A stretch of 5,156 nucleotides of DNA from Candidatus Woesearchaeota archaeon (GTDB lineage: Archaea; Nanobdellota; Nanobdellia; Woesearchaeales; ARS49): positions 1-5,156 of the forward strand of contig JACQMZ010000100.1 in the NCBI GenBank assembly GCA_016203345.1, in the 5' to 3' direction. The translations under genes and the position numbers were made by a program. Of this stretch, positions 1 through 5,152 are shown piece after piece. The notes beneath the pieces are model-generated. The model searched no databases. It was not told where the DNA came from and was given only the letters and a program-made list of their open reading frames with translations. Within the stretch, counting starts at the first letter, position 1. Every line of letters begins with the position of its first letter.

Positions 1-2
1 AG

Positions 3-20
3 TTTTTTCTTTCTTTTTTC
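3..20 (+). terminator. Possible T-run terminator of an upstream + strand gene
   Basis: Positions 3-20 are 16 T and 2 C on the + strand. Archaeal RNA polymerase terminates at such T-rich tracts without needing a hairpin, so this may end a gene to the left of the window. It could instead be part of the upstream region of the GGDEF promoter. The upstream gene is not visible. Confidence 0.3.
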
Positions 21-25
21 TATAC

Positions 26-35
26 TTTATTATAA
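26..35 (+). promoter_or_regulatory. TATA box of the GGDEF gene (leaderless promoter)
   Basis: TTTATTATAA is centred about 26 bp before the A of the ATG at 57. With archaeal spacing, transcription would start at or within a base or two of the start codon, so the mRNA would have no leader. No Shine-Dalgarno sequence is seen before the ATG, which fits. Confidence 0.65.
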
Positions 36-56
36 TGCCTTTTACTGCATACTGCA

Positions 57-1412
57 ATGACCTTTCCCAAGATCAACGTGCCCCTTTGGAACTCCTTGTG
101 TGAACGTTTCGTATCCCTCACGCACGGCGCTTTAAACACTCTTGAAAAAACAGGAGCAGGCATCTTCGCATCAGGATTACTTCCTGACACGTGCACACTC
201 ACTTGCATGAAAGAATGTGTCTACGCTCTCCCGCCCCATACGATTCACGCATGCGAGCACAACACCAGACACCTCACCATCCCCCTCTACAAAGAAGGAA
301 TAAAAATCGGATACTTGGTGTTATCATATCCTGGCGAAATCACTGTCGCACACCAAACCCTTACCACCACACTCGCCGGCCTCCTGCAAGACGTGTGCAT
401 CCAGGACGACAAAGACGCACTCTTCGCCGCCCTAAAGCACAGCGCAACATTCCTCCCCACCATCCTCCACGCAAACACCATCTCCGCAGTCTGCAAAAGC
501 GCAGTCAACTACCTCGTCCACGCCCTCTCACTTGCCAACTGCATGATCATCACGCCAACAGAACGCATACGATACAACAACACCAGCCACCTCGAACCCA
601 TGATTACCAGTGTCGAGCAACGCGCATACGCTCACGTCTGCCAGTCAAAAACGCCGTTCCTTATACAACACCCTGCCAAAGACGTGCTCACGGCAGACAT
701 TCCCAACATCAGCCAACACCCACACTCTCTTGCGGCAATCCCCCTGATCCACGACCGCACATTCCACGGGTGTCTCCTCTCTGCATACGACACACCCCTC
801 AACACAGACCTCCTCTGCACCCTTGCGCAACATTTGTCCCTTGCACTCCACGTTGCCCGCCAATACACCACTGCAACAGACAAAGCACAGACAGACCCCC
901 TGACCAGCCTTGCCAACAGATCAGCGTTAATGGAAGCGCTCACGACTGCCCTGCCTGACGCCAAACTCAACAACCAGCCAACCAGCCTCGCAATAATAGA
1001 CATCGACGACTTCAAACTCTACAATGACGCCAACGGACACCTTCAAGGAGACCAGTTGCTATGCGGGCTTGCACGCCTCATGCAAGACACCATGCAAACA
1101 AAGCACGTCTACCGCTTCGGAGGCGAAGAATTTGTCCTCCTCTTCCCGCGCACCAGCCAACACCAAGCACACGACACCTGCCTCAAACTCCTCGACACCA
1201 CCAGAACACAACTCGGCATCACGATCAGCATCGGCATCGCGACCTGCCAAAACAGCTCACTCGGCGCACGCGAACTCATCAGCGAAGCAGACAAAGCACT
1301 CTACCGCGCCAAAAACACAGGAAAAAACAAAATTGTTCACGCACTCATCGTTGACAGAAACCTCGGAGTCATCGATGTAGACATGGCGGGCAGCATGGGG
1401 AAATATTCGTGA
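57..1412 (+). CDS. GAF-GGDEF diguanylate cyclase with cysteine-containing N-terminal sensor-like region
   Basis: A 451-residue predicted soluble protein that should join two GTP into c-di-GMP. The C-terminal GGDEF domain is clear: DPLTSLANR (280-288), IDIDDFKLYND with the metal-binding Asp (315-325), the active-site loop RFGGEEF with GGEEF at 355-359, then TISIGIA and ADKALYRAKNTGKN near the end. No RxxD inhibitory site precedes GGEEF (the expected position reads MQTK), so product inhibition through that site is unlikely. Residues about 145-270 look like a GAF domain (hydrophobic pattern, AAIPLIHDRTFHG strand, final helix). Residues 1-115 hold Cys46, Cys50, Cys54 and Cys66 followed by a PLYKEGIKIGYL strand pair, resembling a divergent PocR/PAS-like sensor (weak inference). 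No transmembrane segment is evident. The ATG at 57 fits a leaderless start 26 bp below a TATA box. No EAL or HD-GYP partner is in the window. The coding strand is very C-rich, giving many Thr, His and Ala residues. Confidence 0.93.
   Translation: MTFPKINVPLWNSLCERFVSLTHGALNTLEKTGAGIFASGLLPDTCTLTCMKECVYALPPHTIHACEHNTRHLTIPLYKEGIKIGYLVLSYPGEITVAHQTLTTTLAGLLQDVCIQDDKDALFAALKHSATFLPTILHANTISAVCKSAVNYLVHALSLANCMIITPTERIRYNNTSHLEPMITSVEQRAYAHVCQSKTPFLIQHPAKDVLTADIPNISQHPHSLAAIPLIHDRTFHGCLLSAYDTPLNTDLLCTLAQHLSLALHVARQYTTATDKAQTDPLTSLANRSALMEALTTALPDAKLNNQPTSLAIIDIDDFKLYNDANGHLQGDQLLCGLARLMQDTMQTKHVYRFGGEEFVLLFPRTSQHQAHDTCLKLLDTTRTQLGITISIGIATCQNSSLGARELISEADKALYRAKNTGKNKIVHALIVDRNLGVIDVDMAGSMGKYS
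1309..1333 (-). terminator. Possible T-rich terminator of the ychF-phosphatase transcript
   Basis: On the - strand this stretch reads as several T-runs (TTTT, TTTTTT, TTTTT) about 100 nt beyond the phosphatase stop. Archaeal termination needs only such tracts. It lies inside the 3' end of the GGDEF coding region, where the same bases encode Lys and Asn codons, so the T-runs may be incidental. Confidence 0.25.
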
Positions 1413-1428
1413 GTGGTGTGCGCAGTTC

Positions 1429-1784
1429 TCACTTGATGCTCAGAACATGGCTGTAAACCGTTTGAAGGGTTTCTTTTCCAAAACGCTGAATTTCCTCAAT
1501 AAGGGAAGAACCTTTTGGCACCATTGCCTCATGTCCTGGAACTGCATCAAGTCGTGCTGAACTAATGAGCTTAATGCCATATTCAGGAGGCAAACCTACG
1601 CTCGTCAGGTACAGCCACACAATATTAGGGAAGCGGTTTTGTCCAGCTGAACAATGCACGTACACTTTTGAGTCTGTGTCGCTGTGAAGCATTCTATGAA
1701 GTTCAGATATGGCGCTCTTTGCTGTGGGCTACCAATCGTTACGACAGCAAGTCCTGACAATCCTTCATCAAAATCCTTGGCCAT
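1429..1784 (-). pseudogene. Frameshifted, N-terminally short protein-tyrosine/dual-specificity phosphatase remnant
   Basis: The downstream frame (open 1728-1429) encodes the phosphatase signature VYVHCSAGQNR, a CX5R P-loop (Cys and Arg six apart) with the usual preceding HC, then the helix IVWLYLTSVGLPPEYG and ARLDAVPGH, as in small DSP-like phosphatases. Upstream, an ATG at 1784 lies 3 nt after the ychF stop and opens a different frame (MAKDFDEGLSGLAVVTIGSP) that by itself stops at 1605 after 59 codons. Joining the two frames around 1720-1731 by a single-base correction (one base apparently lost) gives a continuous chain of about 117 residues. This is still shorter than the roughly 150-200 residues usual for the family: the N-terminal strands are missing. 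The residue after the P-loop Arg is Phe, where Ser or Thr is typical. The alternative is a short 87-residue protein from the ATG at 1692, but no promoter or RBS supports it. A sequencing or assembly error could also explain the shift. If expressed, it would be cotranscribed with ychF. Confidence 0.7.
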
Positions 1785-1787
1785 AAT

Positions 1788-2981
1788 CTATTTCCCGCTC
1801 ACGATCTCAATCACGTCCCGATGCTTCAGGAGATGATCCCGCCCCACTGAACGCTTGCTCCTCACATCAATCGCGCGAATAAAATGCTTGCCCAAATCAG
1901 TATGAAGCTTGTACGCGAAATCCAGCGCAGTTGAAAGCGGCTTGACCAGAAAACAATCAGGCAACACATTTCCGTGCTGGTCTGCAAGCTTTGTCACACC
2001 CCCGGGAAACACGGCAATAAAACGAAGCAAGTCAAACACTGCAGCGTCCAACGCTTGCTGGACTCCAGTTGATCCGCAAGACTCAAGAATGTTTTTCTTG
2101 ATGAACTCAAGGGCGCGAGCCTGTTTTTCACTAAGCTGTCCCTTTATGGCAAATGTTGAATTGCCCGGCACGTAATCGATCAGTCCTGCCTTTGACGCCT
2201 CGCGCAACGCAAGCTCTGATTCTGACGAAGCAGGAATAAACGTGTAGTCTGGGAATTCCTTTTTGAGCCGTTCAAAATTTTCCATACCGTGAGGCAAATC
2301 AATTTTGTTTGCCACAACCACCATCGGCTTAGTTGCCTTGCGAAGAAAACGCGCGATCTGGTGCAAGCTCTCCTCCTCCCAGTAGGCAGGCTGCTGCGGG
2401 TCCACTTTCGCGTCTGCCAGCGCCTTTTGCACAAGCTCTTCAGACACATTCAGACCTGACAGCTGTTTTCCCAACACTTTCGCAGGATCCTGCTTTTCCT
2501 GCTGCATCTGCCGCGCAAGCTTATCCCAACCCTTCTTAATCACAGACAAAAACCACATGTCAATCTCAAACTCCAAAAACTTCACGTCAAACGCAGGATC
2601 ATAACTCCCAGGCGGCACAGACTCGCCCTTCTCATTCGTCGCACCCGCAATATCCACCACGTGCAACAACGCATCTGCCTGCCGCAAGTCATCCAAAAAC
2701 TGGTTGCCCATCCCCTTCCCCTCATGCGCGCCAGGAACAAGGCCAGCCACGTCAAGCAATTCAACAGGCACAAAACGAACACCACTCGCGCAATACCCAA
2801 ACCGCGGATTGCACTGCACGCCAAACTCCTTGTCCACGCACTGCACGCGCACAAACGCCATCGCCTTGTTCGGCTCAATCGTGGTGAAAGGATACGCCGC
2901 TATCGCCACGTTCGCCAACGTAAGAGCCTTGAAAAAAGTAGACTTGCCAACAGATGGTTTGCCGACAACACCGATGAGCAT
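1788..2981 (-). CDS. ychF: Archaeal YchF/Obg-like GTPase with TGS domain
   Basis: A translation-associated P-loop GTPase of the OBG family, full length (about 397-399 residues). Numbering from the GTG at 2987: Walker A/G1 GKPSVGKST (9-17), switch I PFTTIEPN (33-40), G3 DVAGLVPGAHEGKG (79-92), an inserted helical region (about 130-210), G4 NKID (227-230), G5 ASSES (253-257), and a C-terminal TGS domain (about 320-399) ending HRDVIEIVSGK. Bacterial YchF and eukaryotic OLA1 carry a degenerate G4 and prefer ATP. The intact NKxD here predicts GTP specificity, as in archaeal homologues. Two starts are possible: GTG at 2987 or ATG at 2981. I prefer the ATG because it begins MLIGVVG as in relatives and lies 26 bp below a TATA box, making it leaderless. 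The phosphatase remnant follows after 3 nt. YchF proteins bind ribosomes or tRNA-like partners; the exact role in archaea is not settled. Confidence 0.95.
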   Translation of the reverse strand: MLIGVVGKPSVGKSTFFKALTLANVAIAAYPFTTIEPNKAMAFVRVQCVDKEFGVQCNPRFGYCASGVRFVPVELLDVAGLVPGAHEGKGMGNQFLDDLRQADALLHVVDIAGATNEKGESVPPGSYDPAFDVKFLEFEIDMWFLSVIKKGWDKLARQMQQEKQDPAKVLGKQLSGLNVSEELVQKALADAKVDPQQPAYWEEESLHQIARFLRKATKPMVVVANKIDLPHGMENFERLKKEFPDYTFIPASSESELALREASKAGLIDYVPGNSTFAIKGQLSEKQARALEFIKKNILESCGSTGVQQALDAAVFDLLRFIAVFPGGVTKLADQHGNVLPDCFLVKPLSTALDFAYKLHTDLGKHFIRAIDVRSKRSVGRDHLLKHRDVIEIVSGK

Positions 2982-3002
2982 ACGCACAGGAACAGAAGGG
3001 AT

Positions 3003-3010
3003 CTTTTAAA
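3003..3010 (-). promoter_or_regulatory. TATA box of ychF (leaderless promoter)
   Basis: On the - strand TTTAAAAG, preceded by purine-rich GAGAAGC that could serve as a TFB-recognition element. Its centre is about 26 bp before the ATG at 2981. This supports that ATG, rather than the GTG at 2987, as the translation start, and predicts a leaderless mRNA. Confidence 0.6.
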
Positions 3011-3016
3011 GCTTCT

Positions 3017-3062
3017 CGAATTTTCCGAGTTCGCGCTCTGAGCGCTCACTCAGGAAAATTCG
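3017..3062. repeat. Long inverted repeat upstream of ychF promoter (R1)
   Basis: Arms CGAATTTTCC (3017-3026) and GGAAAATTCG (3053-3062) are perfect complements. The pairing continues as GAGT (3027-3030) with ACTC (3048-3051) across a one-base bulge, and the loop holds a further stem GCGCT-CTG-AGCGC (3033-3045). In total about 19 base pairs can form. It lies in the 114-nt gap between the six-cysteine gene and ychF, directly upstream of the ychF TATA box. It resembles the repeat at 3595-3642 in arm sequence and placement. It may be an operator, a dispersed hairpin repeat, or a terminator of the preceding - strand gene, though no T-run follows it on that strand. Confidence 0.8.
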
Positions 3063-3101
3063 GGTTAAACGGACAACTTACGGGAATACTACGGTCTACA
3101 C

Positions 3102-3557
3102 CTAACACTTCTTCGTCCCTTGCCACACGGTCCATGTTCCATTTGGCCTGCAATAAATCTTCTGCGCAAAACAGTCCTTGCCCTTGCCGACGCGCACTTC
3201 CACCAACGCATTCTCAGAATGACACCTGTTGATGTTTACGCCCTTCACGTCACGCTTGCCGGTGATTCGTTCGACACGCTGTGAGTCTTTGTAGCGGTCC
3301 TCATACCAGCACATCGGCGCACGACACTGCACCTTTGTCAATGGCTTGTCGGGCACAATAATCGCCTTCATGACTTCCTTGCCATCAATCAACTGGCGCG
3401 ACAGCTTCACGTTCTTCGACGGCGCACCCATGTGAATGCCTGTGACAAACTGTCCTGAAACACCGTCATCCACGAGACGGTCGACATCAGAATACAGCGC
3501 AAAAAGAGCGATCAAGCCAAACACTGCGATGCCGCCGAACAATTTCACTGAGGACAT
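3102..3557 (-). CDS. Small membrane-anchored or secreted protein with six cysteines, function unknown
   Basis: I do not recognise a family. The 151-residue protein starts with a short basic N-terminus (Lys5) and one hydrophobic segment (about 6-22, LFGGIAVFGLIALFALY), which is either a signal anchor or an uncleaved signal peptide. The rest is hydrophilic and basic and should lie outside the membrane. Six cysteines (78, 83, 112, 129, 136 and the last residue 151) fit three disulfide bonds in a small extracytoplasmic domain of about 75 residues. The tail is rich in Trp, Gly and Lys (NGTWTVWQGTKKC). The ATG at 3557 lies 26 bp below a TATA box, so it is probably leaderless and separately transcribed. 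Ends 114 nt before ychF. Possible roles, such as a cell-surface or pilus-associated subunit, are not supported by any motif. Confidence 0.8.
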   Translation of the reverse strand: MSSVKLFGGIAVFGLIALFALYSDVDRLVDDGVSGQFVTGIHMGAPSKNVKLSRQLIDGKEVMKAIIVPDKPLTKVQCRAPMCWYEDRYKDSQRVERITGKRDVKGVNINRCHSENALVEVRVGKGKDCFAQKIYCRPNGTWTVWQGTKKC

Positions 3558-3579
3558 ACACGCTATTATGAAGAACAGG

Positions 3580-3585
3580 TATAAA
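3580..3585 (-). promoter_or_regulatory. TATA box of the six-cysteine protein gene (leaderless promoter)
   Basis: TTTATA on the - strand, centred about 26 bp before the ATG at 3557. This is the same spacing as at the other genes here and implies a leaderless transcript. The inverted repeat at 3595-3642 starts 10 bp further upstream. Confidence 0.65.
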
Positions 3586-3594
3586 TGGTTTACT

Positions 3595-3642
3595 CAGAAT
3601 TTCCGAGCTCACCTCCTTCGGCGACTCGCATTGGAAATTCTG
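3595..3642. repeat. Inverted repeat upstream of the six-cysteine gene promoter (R2)
   Basis: Perfect 10-bp arms CAGAATTTCC (3595-3604) and GGAAATTCTG (3633-3642), separated by 28 nt. The TATA-proximal half reads CTCGGAAATTCTGAG on the - strand, itself a near-palindrome, and matches CTCGGAAAATTCGAG in the R1 repeat with one base gained and one lost. The loop holds AGGAGGTGAG on the - strand, a perfect Shine-Dalgarno-like run. It lies in the 185-nt gap between the alaE-like gene and the six-cysteine gene. Function unknown: operator, dispersed repeat or terminator are all possible. Confidence 0.75.
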
Positions 3643-3669
3643 TGAAAATGTGTACTGACTTGTCGTCTA

Positions 3670-3686
3670 ATGGCGAATCACGCCAT
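3670..3686. repeat. Small perfect hairpin downstream of the alaE-like gene
   Basis: ATGGCG (3670-3675) and CGCCAT (3681-3686) pair with a 5-nt loop. It lies 57 nt beyond the stop of the alaE-like gene on the - strand. No T-run follows, so a role as terminator is doubtful. Apart from this, the TATA box and the R2 repeat, I see nothing in 3558-3742. Confidence 0.35.
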
Positions 3687-3742
3687 ATGTGGTTGAGAAT
3701 TAATGCGATTTGCTATACTTGTTCGAAATTATCCATAGAGAG

Positions 3743-4336
3743 TCATCTATTAGTCATACTGGAGTGCTCCGGCACATCCTCATCAGCTGTGTTTACTGCA
3801 TACACCGCCCCAAATAAAGCAAGACAAGAGTCCAACAGGCCTGCAGCGATAAAACCTTTTGTCCGTCTGGACTGCGTCCGCACCATACGCGGAAGCCTGT
3901 GCGATTCCTGCAAGCCAACAAGATCCCTAAAAGCATCGAGAGAATAACCCATAATTGGGCCGCTGAAGACTGACAAGCCCATGGCGCCCAATGTTCCATA
4001 TATTGTCTCTTCCAAACTACCTCCTGCTGCGGCATAAAAAAAAGGACTTACCGCGCCTGCAAAACACACAGCATAACCCGTGTCGTGAATTTGCTGTGAC
4101 AGCTCTGAGCACTTCTGATCAATGCCAAAATACGCTCTCGACACATCCCTTCCCTTCGCATAAAGCCAACCAAGCCCGGCAAAACTCGTCACTGTGGCAA
4201 TTCCACGAGTCCGCAAAGACACGTTCTCAGGAATTTTCATAACCAAAACCTCCATAGCGGCATAGATTGGATGAGAAGCTGCCAGCAGTGCAGTTGTATC
4301 CACAACGTGCTGTTTCAACAACGAATAGAGAGACAT
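3743..4336 (-). CDS. alaE: AlaE-family membrane protein (putative L-alanine exporter) with extra C-terminal helix
   Basis: A 197-residue predicted inner-membrane protein. Family features that line up with E. coli AlaE from memory: an N-terminal His/Asp pair before the first helix (HVVDTTAL, 10-17), a Glu in that helix (Glu29 in MEVL), an Arg-Asp pair after the second helix (YAKGRD, 59-64), Ser-Pro in the third (SPFF, 97-100), and GYSLDAFRDL (130-139) at the end of the fourth. E. coli AlaE exports L-alanine and is about 149 residues. Here the family core ends near 141, followed by a basic linker (RLPRMVRTQSRRTK) and an additional hydrophobic segment (161-181) with an acidic tail. Substrate is inferred from the family only. 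The ATG at 4336 is 26 bp below a TATA-like box, so it is probably leaderless. The zincin-like gene ends 36 nt upstream. Confidence 0.75.
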   Translation of the reverse strand: MSLYSLLKQHVVDTTALLAASHPIYAAMEVLVMKIPENVSLRTRGIATVTSFAGLGWLYAKGRDVSRAYFGIDQKCSELSQQIHDTGYAVCFAGAVSPFFYAAAGGSLEETIYGTLGAMGLSVFSGPIMGYSLDAFRDLVGLQESHRLPRMVRTQSRRTKGFIAAGLLDSCLALFGAVYAVNTADEDVPEHSSMTNR

Positions 4337-4357
4337 GAAGGCATGAATGAGAACGCC

Positions 4358-4365
4358 AATAAAAA
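4358..4365 (-). promoter_or_regulatory. TATA-like box of the alaE-like gene (leaderless promoter)
   Basis: TTTTTATT on the - strand, centred about 26 bp before the ATG at 4336, inside the 36-nt gap after the preceding gene. It supports independent transcription of the alaE-like gene and the chosen start. The R1/R2-type inverted repeat is not present above this promoter. Confidence 0.5.
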
Positions 4366-4372
4366 GGTAGTG

Positions 4373-5152
4373 CTAGATTTTGTCAGGAAGAAAACCTGCC
4401 CTCGACACGCGCACCTTGCGATGTTCCGTATAATGTTGAGTCATCTGTTTTTTCCAACGCTCAAACAAGGCATACGTGATTGCCCGATTGCGGTCTGCTA
4501 TGCTCAACAAGTCACACGCCCATTCATACATTCGAATAAACACGCGATAATTGCGGCCCTTCGTATGCTTGTCAACGTAAGATTTTGTGCGCATGATATG
4601 TTCTACAGGATAACTTTCAACATACACCACATCATTTGTGTCCACAAGGTCATTCAATTTTTCCAGAGGCAATCGCACACCATCTCCCAACATGCATCCA
4701 GGCAACTGCCTGTTCTCAAACTTTAACACTCCTAACCCTATCGTGAAAAACATCAGTCTTCCAATGTAGTAGTTTCCATGTACATTGGAAAAGCTCAAGC
4801 TCTCATCGTAAAACGCTTCCGCCTTTCGCGGCTGAGTTATTTTTGACAGTGCGTCCACGTTCCTTTTGAACTCAGCCATCCAGCTCTTATTGAAGTCCAC
4901 CCGCGTCACATACTGCTTGTCCAAGAACTCTCCGCCTCCCTCACTGAGCAGCTCAAACAAAGAAGCGTACAAAAATGTCAAGGCAGGATTCTCCAGCTTC
5001 TCACCTAAAGACTCCAAACGCGCCTTCACTTTCGCTTCATGCTCAAACACCCCTCTCACGTTTTCAACATGATGCTGGCCCAATTCGTGCACGAAATACT
5101 TGTACACAGTCGGATAATCATATCGCTTCAGGAAAAAAAATGGCGCAACCAT
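4373..5152 (-). CDS. Zincin-like protein with altered HExxH motif (possibly partial at the window edge)
   Basis: A hydrophilic 259-residue reading frame whose family I cannot name. Near the N-terminus YFVHELGQHH (19-28) resembles a zinc-metallopeptidase helix, but the second metal-binding position is Gln26 in place of His: HELGQ followed by HH rather than HELGH. About 49 residues after His22 comes LLSEGGGEFLD (68-78), resembling the segment that carries the third ligand Glu in gluzincins. The rest has no motif I recognise. It has no signal peptide and no clear membrane segment, so it is probably cytoplasmic. If the metal site is not rescued by His27, it may be a non-catalytic member. The frame stays open to the right edge of the window (the codon before the ATG at 5152 is CGC), so the true start may lie outside and no promoter is visible. 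The alaE-like gene follows after 36 nt with its own promoter. Confidence 0.75.
   Translation of the reverse strand: MVAPFFFLKRYDYPTVYKYFVHELGQHHVENVRGVFEHEAKVKARLESLGEKLENPALTFLYASLFELLSEGGGEFLDKQYVTRVDFNKSWMAEFKRNVDALSKITQPRKAEAFYDESLSFSNVHGNYYIGRLMFFTIGLGVLKFENRQLPGCMLGDGVRLPLEKLNDLVDTNDVVYVESYPVEHIMRTKSYVDKHTKGRNYRVFIRMYEWACDLLSIADRNRAITYALFERWKKQMTQHYTEHRKVRVSRAGFLPDKI

Noticed and set aside
191..958. Long + strand frame of 255 codons inside the cyclase gene
   Set aside because: It is an out-of-frame reading of the C-rich GGDEF gene, full of Pro, His and Arg, with no recognisable domain.
1409..1432. GTGAG/CTCAC hairpin between the convergent cyclase and phosphatase genes as a shared terminator
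   Set aside because: Only 5 bp with a 14-nt loop and no T-run on either side.
1720..1735. Programmed -1 frameshift to make the phosphatase
   Set aside because: No in-frame slippery heptamer (X XXY YYZ) is present near the overlap and no downstream pseudoknot is evident; mutation or sequence error is simpler.
3650..3740. tRNA-like T-loop sequence GTTCGAAAT near 3720
   Set aside because: No acceptor, D or anticodon stem can be paired around it, so it is not a tRNA gene.
3585..3947. Open + strand frame of 120 codons overlapping the R2 repeat and the alaE-like gene
   Set aside because: It lies antisense to the conserved AlaE-family coding region, has no promoter of its own, and its first part is just the translated inverted repeat.
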